Source of the DNA: Phycisphaeraceae bacterium
GTDB taxonomy: Bacteria; Planctomycetota; Phycisphaerae; Phycisphaerales; UBA1924
Assembly (NCBI GenBank): GCA_019636795.1
Contig: JAHBWW010000007.1
Location: 62,001-126,000, forward strand
Direction of reading: 5' to 3'
DNA length: 64,000 bases
Part shown: positions 34,452 to 43,302 of the stretch, one piece after another
Position numbering within the stretch: the stretch's first letter is position 1
Layout: the number at the start of each line of letters is the position of its first letter
Notes under the pieces: generated by a model
What the model was told of the DNA's origin: nothing
Seen by the model: only the letters and a program-made list of their open reading frames with translations
Database searches by the model: none
Position numbers and translations under genes: made by a program

Positions 34452-34458
34452 CCGAGTT

Positions 34459-35367
34459 ATGGAGCGCATCTCATCACTCCCGTTGCTGCCGCCGAGGCCT
34501 GCGACGGGCCACAAGGGAACCTTCGGCACAGTCCTGATCGTCGGCGGATCGGCGGGCGATGTGCGCATGATCGGTGCGCCGGCTCTCGCAGCCTGTGGTG
34601 CGGCCCGTGCGGGCGCTGGGCTTGTACAGATACTTGCTCCTGCACCGATCATTGATGCCGTCATCGGGGCTGCGCTCTTTGCGATCGGCGTTGCGGTTCC
34701 GGTTGCGTCGGGTGACCTGATGGATCCACAGGCGGCTGTGCTTTCATTCGATCGCAATGCTGCAACCGCATCATCGATTGTGATCGGCCCGGGCCTTGGT
34801 GCGGGTCCGGCTGTCTCGACGCTGGCGCTGCGCGCGATCACTCAGGATGCTGTGCCGGTGGTCATTGACGCCGATGCGATCAATGAACTGGCAACACATC
34901 CGGAGATCTGGAAGGACCTTCGCGCCCCGGCTGTGCTCACGCCTCACCCCGGTGAGTTCGTTCGTCTCGAACGAGCGGTTAAGTCGAACAGCAACGGATC
35001 AATTCCCGCGACCGATGACGAGCGCGAAGAGCGCTGCGCCGCGCTGGCACAACGTCTCGGGGCTGTGGTTGTGCTCAAGGGGGCGGGAACGATCGTCAGC
35101 GACGGGACCCGCGTATGGCGATGCGACGCGGGGCACCCATGTCTGGCTACGGGCGGCACGGGCGATGTGCTCGCGGGTGTCATCGGCGGATTGATCGCTG
35201 CTACGGGCAGCCCATGCGATTGCTTTATACTCGCAGCAATCGCAGTCATGGCGCACGCCCGGGCTGGCGAGACATGGGCACGCACGCGCGGGGCATCGGC
35301 GGGGATGCTTGCCACCGAACTTGCGGAGCTGATCCCGGCTGAACTCGAATGTCTGCGTCAGGCCTGA
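34459..35367 (+). CDS. nnrD: ADP-dependent NAD(P)H-hydrate dehydratase
   Basis: Repairs damaged NAD(P)H hydrates back to NAD(P)H in the cytoplasm. The 302-residue ribokinase-like protein matches the C-terminal YjeF/NnrD domain: 'GHKGTFGTVLIVGGSAG', 'AARAGAGLVQI', 'IGPGLGAGP', 'VLTPHPGEFVRLE', 'VVLKGAGTIVSDG', and the nucleotide/catalytic loop 'TGGTGDVLAGVIGGL'. The epimerase half (NnrE) is not fused and not nearby, which is common. It converges with the Pmp3-like gene, 23 bases away. Confidence 0.94.
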   Translation: MERISSLPLLPPRPATGHKGTFGTVLIVGGSAGDVRMIGAPALAACGAARAGAGLVQILAPAPIIDAVIGAALFAIGVAVPVASGDLMDPQAAVLSFDRNAATASSIVIGPGLGAGPAVSTLALRAITQDAVPVVIDADAINELATHPEIWKDLRAPAVLTPHPGEFVRLERAVKSNSNGSIPATDDEREERCAALAQRLGAVVVLKGAGTIVSDGTRVWRCDAGHPCLATGGTGDVLAGVIGGLIAATGSPCDCFILAAIAVMAHARAGETWARTRGASAGMLATELAELIPAELECLRQA

Positions 35368-35390
35368 TCGCCCACCCCGAGCACGCGGTG

Positions 35391-35564
35391 CTACTTGAGC
35401 ACAACGATCAGCGCGTGGATGAGACCTGGGATGTAGAACAGGAAACACAGAATGATGTTCACAATCAGCGCCAGGCCGATGCCTTTGACCAGCCCCACCG
35501 CCAGAGGCGGGAGCAGAATCGCGATGATAACCATAAGCAGCTTGTTGGTTGTGATGTCGCTCAT
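35391..35564 (-). CDS. YqaE/Pmp3 family small membrane protein
   Basis: A 57-residue hydrophobic protein with two transmembrane helices: 'LLMVIIAILLPPLAVGLVKG' and 'IVNIILCFLFYIPGLIHALI'. The 'LPPLAVG' turn and 'ILCFLFYIPGLIHA' are the family signature (UPF0057/Pmp3). Members are linked to membrane potential and salt or cold stress; the mechanism is not settled. The ATG at 35564 has GGGGGA four bases upstream, which excludes the 11 codons before it. Confidence 0.9.
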   Translation of the reverse strand: MSDITTNKLLMVIIAILLPPLAVGLVKGIGLALIVNIILCFLFYIPGLIHALIVVLK

Positions 35565-35663
35565 AAATCCCCCTTCGCCTCTTGGGCGTGGTTGCAACTC
35601 TGCGAGAGTCTAACCATATCGCAGCAAACCTGCAACCTTGTGTATAAATGGCCCCCGCGGTTC

Positions 35664-35669
35664 TATCGT
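35664..35669 (+). promoter_or_regulatory. -10 box before GNAT gene
   Basis: TATCGT, five bases before the ATG at 35675; no Shine-Dalgarno site. Spacing is slightly shorter than in the other leaderless candidates. Confidence 0.35.
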
Positions 35670-35674
35670 GTTCA

Positions 35675-36508
35675 ATGATCGATCCGGCACACATTGCACA
35701 ACTCGAAGAATGTCGACAGGCCCTCGGTGTGGCCGAGATTGCCGATCTGGCCGAACCCATCATGGGCGGGATGATGTCATTCACAGCCCCCGGTTCGTGG
35801 ACGAATCAAGCCTGCGGCATGGCGATCGATGGACCCGTGACCGACGCGGATCTCGATCGCCTTGTCGAGTTCTATGTCTCGCGCGGGTGCGCCCCGCGCG
35901 TCGAGCTCTGTCCGTTTGCGGACAAAACCCTCATCGAGGGCCTCGCGGCTCGCGGGTTTGTGCTGGCCGACTTCGAGACAGTTCTTGCCCGTTCAATCAA
36001 CCTTGGTGCAGGCGACCTGGCGCTCGCGTGTCGCCCGCCGGAAGGCATCGAAATCCGCCGTATTGATCCAGGCGATCCGGCGCAGGTTGATCAGTGGATC
36101 CGTGTGTCCAGTTCCGGGTTTATTCAGCCCGATAGCGCGGGATTTGCAACTTTCTATGAAGCCTCTCGCCGCGTGGCGGTTCACCCGCGCATGGCGTGCT
36201 TCATCGCGGTGCAGAGCGCTCAGGTGGTTGGAGCCGGCGGGGTCGAAGTTGCGTCGCCTCTGGGCACGGATTCGATCGCGTGTCTCGTTGCGACATCCGT
36301 CCTGCCCGACTTTCGTCGCCGGGGTGTGCAGCAGGCACTGATCTCGGCCAGACTCGCACATGCCCGCGAGCAGGGGGCGATCTGGGCGACGATTCAATCC
36401 AAACCGCGGATCTCGACCGAGCGCAACGCCCGCCGCCTTGGATTCGAAACGGCGTATACGAAGTGCGTGCTTGTGCTCCGCAGGCCTGATCTGATCGAAT
36501 CACCCTAG
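35675..36508 (+). CDS. GNAT family N-acetyltransferase
   Basis: A 277-residue cytoplasmic protein. The C-terminal half, from about residue 130, is a GNAT fold: 'IACLVATSVLPDFRRRGVQQ' holds the acetyl-CoA-binding 'RRxGxxxAL'-type loop, followed by 'ALISARLAHAREQGAIWATI' and 'NARRLGFETAYTKCVL'. The N-terminal half is a degenerate second GNAT-like or substrate domain ('ADLDRLVEFYVSRGCAP'). The acceptor is not predictable. The ATG at 35675 is chosen because the upstream codons are not conserved and a -10 box precedes it. A tRNA-Thr on the other strand follows 25 bases after the stop. Confidence 0.85.
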   Translation: MIDPAHIAQLEECRQALGVAEIADLAEPIMGGMMSFTAPGSWTNQACGMAIDGPVTDADLDRLVEFYVSRGCAPRVELCPFADKTLIEGLAARGFVLADFETVLARSINLGAGDLALACRPPEGIEIRRIDPGDPAQVDQWIRVSSSGFIQPDSAGFATFYEASRRVAVHPRMACFIAVQSAQVVGAGGVEVASPLGTDSIACLVATSVLPDFRRRGVQQALISARLAHAREQGAIWATIQSKPRISTERNARRLGFETAYTKCVLVLRRPDLIESP

Positions 36509-36533
36509 AAACGGGGATGGGGCATGCGCAGAA

Positions 36534-36606
36534 AGCCACCTACTGGACTCGAACCAGCGACCTGAGCTTTACGAAAGCTCCGCTCTACCAACTGAGCTAA
36601 GGTGGC
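36534..36606 (-). tRNA. tRNA-Thr (CGT anticodon)
   Basis: A 73-base cloverleaf: acceptor arm GCCACCT/AGGTGGC, D-arm GCTCAGTTGGTAGAGC, anticodon arm GAGCT-TTCGTAA-AGCTC with anticodon CGT, and T-arm CTGG-TTCGAGT-CCAG. The 3' CCA is not encoded. It lies 37 bases behind hflX on the same strand. Confidence 0.96.
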
Positions 36607-36643
36607 AAACCCCGACTGTCCGAGGCCCCGAAGTATCGGCGCA

Positions 36644-38101
36644 TCAACCCGGCAAGTCCAACGCCGGTGCTGCCTGGGCATCGGTTTGCCCGGCCACCGC
36701 TTCGTCACGGAGTACTTCAATGCCGGCCCCCATCGCCACGACCCGCGACAACTGCCTTGCGCCGATCCGCACGCGCAGCCGAACCCGCTCATCTTCGTAC
36801 ATCCGTTCGAGCACCACGCCGCGACTTTCGAGCGTGTGGACAGCGCGGCTGAGCGACATTGGTACACGAACCTCGACCTCGCGCATCGGCCCGCGGACCT
36901 GTTCGAGAACGAACTGCCGCAACTCCTCGTGCCCGATGCGCCTCGGATCCGATTGAGCATCGAGCGCACAGATCGCGATCGACCCGGGCCGCTTGGCCTG
37001 CCAGACGAGCATGTCGCGGTTGTCGGAGAGTCGATCGACCTTATTCAGCAGCACAAGACGCTGGGGCCTCTGCCAGACACGCGCGATCCCAGCCCCATCG
37101 CGCACCAGTGCGCGATGCTGACGTCGCTCGTGCTCCTCGACCTCGTCGAACAGATCGTCGAGCGTCTGGTTCACCGTTTCGAGTTGCATTTCCGCTGCCG
37201 GGTCCGAGATATCAAGCACGATCAGGAGCAGATCGGCGTGTGTCGCCTCTTCGAGCGTCGCGCGAAACGACGCCACCAACTGGTGCGGAAGATCGCGCAC
37301 AAACCCGACCGTATCCGACAGCAGCACCGTCTCGCCGCCGCCAAGATCCCACTGGCGCGTGCGTGTCATCAAGGTCGCGAACAGGCGATCGTCAGCGTAC
37401 GCGCCCCCGGTCGTCAGAGTGTTGAACAGCGTGCTCTTGCCCGCGTTGGTGTATCCGACCAGTCCGACAGTGAAGTTCTCGATGTTGCGCTGCGAGACTG
37501 CGCGGCGCTTGCGTTCCTGGATGACCCGAAGTTCGGCCTGCAACTGGTTCTTGCGCTGTTGCACGAGTCTTCGGTCGATTTCAAGCTGCTGCTCGCCAGG
37601 CCCGCGCGTGCCCACGCCGCCAATTCCGCCCGAACCCACAATACGCTCGAGGTGGTCCCACATCGCCCGCAGCCTCGGATATGTGTACTCGAGCTGCGCG
37701 ATCTCAACCTGCAACTTGGCCTCGTGCGTCGTCGCGCGGCTGGCGAAAATGTCAAGGATCAACTCTGACCGATCGAGCACCTTCCGCTCGGTGATCTTCT
37801 CGATCGACGCGATCTGCTTGGGCGACAGGTCATGATCGAAGATAATCGTCTGGGCTTTGAGTTCCTCGCAGAGCGCCTTGAGTTCCTCGACTTTACCCTT
37901 GCCCATGTATGTCCCGGCTTCGGGGCGCTCACGCCGTTGCTCGAGCGTGCCGACGACGACGGCCCCGGCCTGCTTGGCCAGTTCTGCAAGTTCGCCGAAC
38001 GGGTCAGCAAATTCGTACCTGTCTGTAGGCAATCGCACCGCTGCCAGAACGGCGCGTTCTGATTCAACCTTGATGGACGATCGTTCCTTTGATGGGGGCA
38101 T
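36644..38101 (-). CDS. hflX: GTPase HflX
   Basis: Ribosome-associated GTPase that splits stalled 70S ribosomes, as known for the family. The 485-residue protein has the HflX N-terminal domain ('GTYMGKGKVEELKALCEEL', 'IIFDHDLSPKQ', 'LDRSELILDIFA'), the Gly-rich linker 'GGIGGVGTRGPGEQQLE', a coiled coil, and a G domain with P-loop 'VGYTNAGKSTLFN', G3 'SDTVGFVRDLPHQLV' and G4 'LLNKVDRL'. The ATG at 38101 is preferred over an ATG 37 codons upstream because TACAGT lies seven bases before it, the leaderless pattern seen elsewhere. tRNA-Thr follows on the same strand. Confidence 0.96.
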   Translation of the reverse strand: MPPSKERSSIKVESERAVLAAVRLPTDRYEFADPFGELAELAKQAGAVVVGTLEQRRERPEAGTYMGKGKVEELKALCEELKAQTIIFDHDLSPKQIASIEKITERKVLDRSELILDIFASRATTHEAKLQVEIAQLEYTYPRLRAMWDHLERIVGSGGIGGVGTRGPGEQQLEIDRRLVQQRKNQLQAELRVIQERKRRAVSQRNIENFTVGLVGYTNAGKSTLFNTLTTGGAYADDRLFATLMTRTRQWDLGGGETVLLSDTVGFVRDLPHQLVASFRATLEEATHADLLLIVLDISDPAAEMQLETVNQTLDDLFDEVEEHERRQHRALVRDGAGIARVWQRPQRLVLLNKVDRLSDNRDMLVWQAKRPGSIAICALDAQSDPRRIGHEELRQFVLEQVRGPMREVEVRVPMSLSRAVHTLESRGVVLERMYEDERVRLRVRIGARQLSRVVAMGAGIEVLRDEAVAGQTDAQAAPALDLPG

Positions 38102-38108
38102 ACCAGAG

Positions 38109-38114
38109 ACTGTA
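38109..38114 (-). promoter_or_regulatory. -10 box for leaderless hflX transcript
   Basis: On the minus strand TACAGT, seven bases before the ATG at 38101. Supports the internal start. Confidence 0.45.
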
Positions 38115-38198
38115 GGTCGCCGCAATGACCGCGCCCCTTCGAACAAGTGCGATCCTCCATACGATACACGATCAGTCCCACGCTTTCGGAGCCGAACC

Positions 38199-39845
38199 AT
38201 GACCAGACGCACTCGCGAGCTCTCGCTTTTCTCACTCCTCGGGGTGGCCGTTGTCGGCTCGACCCTGGCAATCGTGCAGAGCCAGAGCGACTACGCCTTC
38301 TTTGACCCAATGATCGACGTCAAGGCCATGATCGACCGCCTGTATGTGCATGACGTTGACAGCGACGCACTCCAGACGGCTGCGATTCAGGGCCTCATCG
38401 ACGCACTCGACGACCCGCACACCATCTACATCCCCCCCGCCGACGCAAGCGAGTTCAACAAATCCCTGAGCGGCGAATACGTCGGCATCGGGTCCGAAGT
38501 CAGTCTCCGCGATGGCTGGCTCACCATCATGAATCCGATGGACGATTCGCCCTCACTCGCAGCCGGCCTGCGCCCCGACGATCAGGTCCGCGCCATCGAC
38601 GGCCAATCAACACAGGGGCTCAGCGTCGAGAATTGCATCGCCCTCCTTCAGGGCAAGCCCAACACGCCTGTTGTGCTGACGATTCAACGCGCAGGCGAAA
38701 CGCTCGATGTCACCGTCATTCGCGATCACATCAAAACACGCGATGTCCAAGGCTTCGCACGCAATCTGGCTGGCGACGGTCGATGGCGATTCCTCATCGA
38801 CCCACAGCACGCCATCGCCTATGTACGCATCGCTCGCTTCACCGATCGCATCACCGACGAGGTCAAGGCTGCTCTTGACGAAGCGAAGATCGAAGCCAAC
38901 CGCGATCTGGCTGGCGTCATCCTCGACATGCGCGACGATCCGGGCGGCAGACTCGACGAAGCGATTCGATTGGCCGATCTCTTTCTCGAAAGTGGCATCA
39001 TCGTCTCGACCCGAGGCCGCCAGCAACCCGAAGCCGTCGCCCACGCAACACCCGGCGACTCATACGAGCGTGTGCCGCTTGCTGTCCTCATCAACGCCCG
39101 CAGTGCATCAGCCAGCGAGATCGTCGCCGGCGCGCTCGCCGACAACGATCGCGCCATCATCGTCGGCACACGCAGTTTCGGCAAGGGCAGCGTCCAGAGC
39201 GTTCGACCAATCCCCACCAAGCCCGGAGCCTTTCTCAAAATCACCGAACAACTCTACTACCTCCCGTCTGGCCGATGCCTCGATCGCACACCCGACGCGA
39301 CAGTCTGGGGCGTCGATCCAACGCCGGGCTACTTCGTTCCGATCGACGATGCGCAGGACTTTGAACGTCGAATCGTGCGCCGCCAGCGCGAGATCATCCG
39401 CCTGGGAACCAACGCCGACACAGTAACCGACGATTGGGCTTCGCCCCAGTGGATCGCTGAAGCGATCAAGGATCCGCAACTGTCAATGGCGATGCAGGCA
39501 ACTCAATCTCACGCCGCAACTGGTTCCTGGCCCGAAGTCGATGCCTCACGCGTCGCCCCCGACGCCATCCAAGCCGACGAGATCGCACGACTCATGCTCC
39601 GCCGCGATCGCATCGAACGCGAGCTCGATCGTGTACTGCGGCAACTCAGTGCTCTCGATGCCGGGATCAATCACTCGACTGCCCCGCGCGACCTGTGGGA
39701 CGACGAACTCAGCGTCGCTGGCGGCACACTCATCGTCAAAGATGCCCGCGGCGAGCCCGTGGCCACCCTGCGCATCAACAACCCGAATCTCGAACTGTGG
39801 CTCCTCGAGGCCGGCGTCGAGCCAATCACCGACGGAGACTCCTGA
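38199..39845 (+). CDS. C-terminal processing peptidase (S41, CtpA type)
   Basis: Exported serine protease that trims C-termini of envelope proteins. The 548-residue protein starts with a signal-anchor ('RRTRELSLFSLLGVAVVGST'), then has a helical N-terminal region with 'LIDALDDPHTIYIPP', a PDZ domain ('GEYVGIGSEVSL', 'AAGLRPDDQVRAIDG'), and the S41 core with 'GVILDMRDDPGGRLDEAI'. The nucleophile Ser lies in 'VLINARSASASEIVAGAL' and the Lys in 'TRSFGKGSVQS'. The C-terminal 200 residues are a helical extension plus a small domain. The frame is open upstream, antisense to hflX; the ATG with GGAG nine bases before it is preferred. tsaD begins one base after the stop, so both are in one operon. Confidence 0.93.
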   Translation: MTRRTRELSLFSLLGVAVVGSTLAIVQSQSDYAFFDPMIDVKAMIDRLYVHDVDSDALQTAAIQGLIDALDDPHTIYIPPADASEFNKSLSGEYVGIGSEVSLRDGWLTIMNPMDDSPSLAAGLRPDDQVRAIDGQSTQGLSVENCIALLQGKPNTPVVLTIQRAGETLDVTVIRDHIKTRDVQGFARNLAGDGRWRFLIDPQHAIAYVRIARFTDRITDEVKAALDEAKIEANRDLAGVILDMRDDPGGRLDEAIRLADLFLESGIIVSTRGRQQPEAVAHATPGDSYERVPLAVLINARSASASEIVAGALADNDRAIIVGTRSFGKGSVQSVRPIPTKPGAFLKITEQLYYLPSGRCLDRTPDATVWGVDPTPGYFVPIDDAQDFERRIVRRQREIIRLGTNADTVTDDWASPQWIAEAIKDPQLSMAMQATQSHAATGSWPEVDASRVAPDAIQADEIARLMLRRDRIERELDRVLRQLSALDAGINHSTAPRDLWDDELSVAGGTLIVKDARGEPVATLRINNPNLELWLLEAGVEPITDGDS

Positions 39846-39846
39846 C

Positions 39847-40920
39847 GTGATCGTTCTCGGCATCGAGTCTTCGTGCGATGAAACCGCAGCAGCAATCGTA
39901 GTGGACGGCGTGCAGGTTCGCTCCAATGTCATCGCATCGCAGTTTGATCTGCATGCCGAGTATGGCGGCGTCGTGCCCGAGATTGCAAGCCGCGCGCATG
40001 CCGAGCGCATTCGCGCCGTCATTCGCAGCGCGCTGAACAGCGCTAACGTCACATTGCGCGACGTTGATCTTGTCGCCGTCGGCCACCGTCCGGGACTCAT
40101 CGGCTCGCTGCTCGTGGGCGTCGCCGCGGCCAAATCGCTCGCATGGGCACTTGGTCGTCCGCTTGTCGGCGTCGATCATCTGCACGCTCACCTCTACGCC
40201 GCCGCCATGACTGCGCCCGATCCACTGGCTGCCTACCCGGCGCTTGGGCTTGTCGTCAGCGGCGGACACACCTCCCTTTTCTGGTGCACTTCACCAACTT
40301 CGCTCGTTCGCCTCGGCAGCACGCGTGATGACGCCATCGGCGAAGCATTCGACAAGGTCGCAAGTATCCTCGACCTGCCTCAGCCAGGTGGACCCGCGAT
40401 CGACCGCCTCGCACACGCACCAGATGCCAACGATCGCGCGTTCGACTTTCCGATCGCACGCCTCGAACACGACTCGCTCGATTTCTCGTTCAGTGGGCTC
40501 AAGACCGCTGTGCTCTATGCTGTGCGAGGGACACCGCGTCGCGATGTTCCGGGCGGCTTTGCCCGTGAAACGCCCGCGATGCTCGATGATGCGCGAAAGC
40601 GCAATCTCGCAGCATCATTTCAGCGTGCCGCAGTTCACGCCATTGTCATCAAACTACGCCGCGCGATCGACGCTGTGGGCGAGCCTCCACGTTCGCTCCT
40701 TGTCGGTGGAGGTGTGTCCGCAAACTCGCGCTTAAGGCGGGAACTTATGGAATTCGCTCGTACAAACGGACTTTCGCTGCATTTGCCGCCGGTGGATATG
40801 TGTGTGGATAACGCAGCCATGATCGCGGCCCTCGGTGCGCGCGTGCTGGTCGATCGGGGGCCTGACGACCTGACGCTTACCGCATCACCCAGCGCCACGA
40901 GCGATGCTGAGTCCGTATAA
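39847..40920 (+). CDS. tsaD: tRNA N6-adenosine threonylcarbamoyltransferase
   Basis: Makes the t6A37 modification of ANN-decoding tRNAs, with TsaB/TsaE/TsaC. The 357-residue ASKHA-fold protein has 'VLGIESSCDETAAAIV', the metal-binding His pair in 'VDHLHAHLYA', 'LVVSGGHTSLFW', 'DDAIGEAFDKVASIL', 'YPGG'-like 'LPQPGGPAID', 'FSFSGLKTAVLY' and 'GGGVSANSRLR'. The start is GTG one base after the ctpA stop; the open frame upstream overlaps ctpA and is not conserved. Partner genes are not in the window. Translational coupling with ctpA is likely. Confidence 0.97.
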   Translation: MIVLGIESSCDETAAAIVVDGVQVRSNVIASQFDLHAEYGGVVPEIASRAHAERIRAVIRSALNSANVTLRDVDLVAVGHRPGLIGSLLVGVAAAKSLAWALGRPLVGVDHLHAHLYAAAMTAPDPLAAYPALGLVVSGGHTSLFWCTSPTSLVRLGSTRDDAIGEAFDKVASILDLPQPGGPAIDRLAHAPDANDRAFDFPIARLEHDSLDFSFSGLKTAVLYAVRGTPRRDVPGGFARETPAMLDDARKRNLAASFQRAAVHAIVIKLRRAIDAVGEPPRSLLVGGGVSANSRLRRELMEFARTNGLSLHLPPVDMCVDNAAMIAALGARVLVDRGPDDLTLTASPSATSDAESV

Positions 40921-41182
40921 CGCCAGGACTTTTACGTTTGACATGTCGTGCGTGCGGATTGCGCAGATTTTGCGCTTCAGTTTTGTGCCCGCTCATGGCT
41001 GGTTGATTCATCCGTGCCGTAGCAGAATGCCGATACTGACTCGCCGGAGGGAGAGAGACCCCCCCGAAAGAGCAGATCGTGCGTTCCCAATGAACCATCG
41101 CCGTGCGGTAAGATGTCAGCAACATCGCTCCCATGACGGCGTTCTGCTGGTCAAGCATCTTTGATTTCTGGAGTGATTTTTC

Positions 41183-41428
41183 ATGTCTGAGCGTCTGCCC
41201 GGTCAACCTGCCGCTGCCAACAAGCCGGTGAGGGTCTGCCCGCAGTGCATGCACCCGACGCGAAAGTTGTACCGCATCAAGCACCAGGCGCTGGGCGATT
41301 GGGATTTCGCGTGCGCCGTATGTCACGCGCGATTGATCGAGGACAACCCGCACTACGTCTATGGCGGGGCAATCTCGGGCACCCCGCGCCGTCGCCGCGC
41401 AAAGATGCCGCGCACGACTGAGTCCTGA
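41183..41428 (+). CDS. Small zinc-ribbon protein
   Basis: An 81-residue basic protein with two Cys pairs: 'VCPQCMHPTRKLYRIKH' and 'WDFACAVCHARLIED', a likely zinc ribbon, followed by 'YVYGGAISGTPRRRRAK'. I do not recognise a family. The basic tail hints at nucleic acid binding, which is only an inference. GGAG about nine bases before the ATG supports the start. It converges with xth, ten bases away. Confidence 0.75.
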   Translation: MSERLPGQPAAANKPVRVCPQCMHPTRKLYRIKHQALGDWDFACAVCHARLIEDNPHYVYGGAISGTPRRRRAKMPRTTES

Positions 41429-41438
41429 ACCGCACCAA

Positions 41439-42212
41439 TCAGGTCTGCACTTCAATGAGTACGGGCGCGTGATCGGACACTTCCAGACCGCCTTGCCGAT
41501 CAATCCATGTGCGCTCGACTCGCTTCTCCGCAGCCTTGTTTCCGATCAGGTAGTCAATGCGCCACCCACGATCGAGCGCTCGCGCATTGCCACGATTCGA
41601 CCACCACGAGTACGGCCCATCCACATCGCCATGCGCCGCACGCACGAAGTCACGCCACCCGCCATCGAGAAACTGGCTGAACCACGCGCGCTCATGCGGC
41701 AGAAATCCTGATGTGCCTTCGTTGGCTTTGGCATAGAAGATGTCACGCGCGGTGTGCGCGATGTTGAAGTCTCCGCCAAGAATCGTCGGCACGCGCGAAC
41801 TGAGAAACTGCTGCGCCCAAGGCATGAACGCCTTGAGCCAGCGGTCCTTCTCAGCCTGCCGATGCTCGCCCGAAGAGCCTGAAGGCAGATACACACTGGC
41901 AACGCGCATCGGCCCGATACGCGCAACGATCAGTCGGCCCTCGTCGTCGGATGCTGCGCCCGCCAGCCCGATGCTCTCGATGGTCATCGGCTGGCGCGAC
42001 AGCACCGCCGTACCCGAGTACCCAGGCTTGACTGCGGGATGCCAATGTACGTGCCAGTCGCTGCACAGCCCGAGCGACGCGATGGCCTGCTCAGGGGAAG
42101 CACGCACTTCCTGAAGAAGCAACACATCGGGCGCAAGTCGCGCGATATGCTCGACCAAGCCCTTGCGCGAAGCGGCTCGAATCCCGTTCACATTCCAGGT
42201 CGCGATTCGCAT
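41439..42212 (-). CDS. xth: Exodeoxyribonuclease III
   Basis: DNA-repair enzyme with AP-endonuclease and 3'-5' exonuclease activity. The 257-residue protein of the EEP family shows 'MRIATWNVNGIRAAS' (Asn metal ligand), 'DVLLLQEVRAS' (Glu), 'VYLPSG', 'ILGGDFNIAHTARDI' (Asp/Asn), 'YSWWSNR...DRGWRIDYLI' and 'EVSDHAPVLIEV' (Asp-His). Length is standard. The ATG at 42212 begins directly with the family N-terminus, so the 28 codons before it are excluded. Confidence 0.95.
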   Translation of the reverse strand: MRIATWNVNGIRAASRKGLVEHIARLAPDVLLLQEVRASPEQAIASLGLCSDWHVHWHPAVKPGYSGTAVLSRQPMTIESIGLAGAASDDEGRLIVARIGPMRVASVYLPSGSSGEHRQAEKDRWLKAFMPWAQQFLSSRVPTILGGDFNIAHTARDIFYAKANEGTSGFLPHERAWFSQFLDGGWRDFVRAAHGDVDGPYSWWSNRGNARALDRGWRIDYLIGNKAAEKRVERTWIDRQGGLEVSDHAPVLIEVQT

Positions 42213-42273
42213 ATCAATGGCAGTGTAGATGGCCACGACGCGGGTTGGAAACAGCCCGGATTTGATCGCGGCC

Positions 42274-42311
42274 AAAAAAGACGAGGTCCGCGACACAGTG
42301 CCGCGGACCTC
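42274..42311 (-). terminator. Intrinsic terminator of the pseudopilin gene
   Basis: On the minus strand a perfect 10-bp stem GAGGTCCGCG/CGCGGACCTC with a 9-base loop, then a run of six T a few bases downstream. It lies 32 bases behind the pseudopilin stop and before xth, separating the two. Confidence 0.85.
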
Positions 42312-42342
42312 GCAAAGATTCTGGTCAATCTGTCCAGCAGGA

Positions 42343-43302
42343 TCAGTCGACGAAGATCGTGATGGTCAGGTTGGTACCCGCACCAGAGATGTTCGACACC
42401 TGGCGGAGCCACGCGTTGCGCTGCTCGAAGGCAAGGTTGGCCGCGGTCACGATCGTGCGGTCGAGGTCGTTCTCGTTGACGAAGATGTTGTCCGGCTGAG
42501 TGCGGTTCGCTTCAGCCAGGCCCGAGAACGTGAAGATCAGCTTCTCGGGGTTCGGCTCGGTCGAGAACTCGACGTGAGCGTCGTTGAACCCGATGAGGCC
42601 TTCCCACTTGGTGCGGCTGCCGTGGATCAGCAGCGTGTTCGACAGCGTGCCGGTGGGCCCGGTCACGAGTTCCCACGCGGCCGTGGCGCCGCCGCCGGTG
42701 TATTCCGGACCGCGGTTGCTGAGCATGGCTTCAGTCGCGCTGAACGTGTTGGAGAACTGCGCCTTGCGCTTGCCGAACGGCATCGAGTGAGCGTACGAGA
42801 AGTTGCCGATGGTCTGCTGGCCCGCGACTGCAGTCGTCGAGCTCTGGCACATCGGTGTGGCCGAGAACTTCGGATCCCACAGTGCGAATGCCGGCTCGGC
42901 CGCCCCGGTCGGGCTGGTCAGCTGGTATTCCTTGTACTGATCGTACTGGCCGTTCGGCTCGGTCGTGCCCTTGCACATTTCCGTCGGGATCGAACCATCG
43001 AACACCAGGATCGAGAAGATGTTGCGGGTGGTGTCCTTGAGTGCCGGATTCGCGACTGTCGCGCCAGCAATGGTCTTGTTGTTCCTGTCCAGACGGCTGG
43101 GCAGGGGGTACGAGTCGCGGTTGCTGTTGGCAAAGACCGCCATCGACTGCAGAATGTTGCGAATCTGAGTCGAGTCCTTGAGCTGCTGGGCCGTACGACG
43201 AGCCTTGCTCAATGCCGGCAGAAGGATGCCGATGAGCAGGGCGATGATCGCGATCACGACCAGCAGTTCGATCAACGTGAAACCACTACGAGACTTTTTC
43301 AT
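42343..43302 (-). CDS. Type II pseudopilin-like protein
   Basis: A 319-residue protein with a class III prepilin signal 'MKKSRSGFTLIELLVVIAII', cleaved before Phe, with Glu at +5 and the helix continuing 'ALLIGILLPALSKARRT'. The C-terminal domain is soluble, with many Thr/Asn/Ser ('NPALKDTTRNIFSILVFDGS') and Cys. GGAG eight bases before the ATG at 43302 decides the start. It is a single-gene unit with its own terminator, unlike the first pseudopilin at 13.4-14.4 kb. The N-terminal 36 residues are almost identical in both, the rest is not alike, suggesting different fibre subunits or cargo-linked pilins. Confidence 0.88.
   Translation of the reverse strand: MKKSRSGFTLIELLVVIAIIALLIGILLPALSKARRTAQQLKDSTQIRNILQSMAVFANSNRDSYPLPSRLDRNNKTIAGATVANPALKDTTRNIFSILVFDGSIPTEMCKGTTEPNGQYDQYKEYQLTSPTGAAEPAFALWDPKFSATPMCQSSTTAVAGQQTIGNFSYAHSMPFGKRKAQFSNTFSATEAMLSNRGPEYTGGGATAAWELVTGPTGTLSNTLLIHGSRTKWEGLIGFNDAHVEFSTEPNPEKLIFTFSGLAEANRTQPDNIFVNENDLDRTIVTAANLAFEQRNAWLRQVSNISGAGTNLTITIFVD

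Noticed and set aside
37857-38198. Upstream extension of the CtpA-type protease
   Set aside because: It is antisense to hflX; the ATG at 38199 is followed by a membrane-anchor signal and has its own ribosome site.
39541-39846. N-terminal extension of TsaD
   Set aside because: It overlaps ctpA in another frame and is Ser/Pro/Arg-rich; TsaD family proteins begin at the GTG at 39847.
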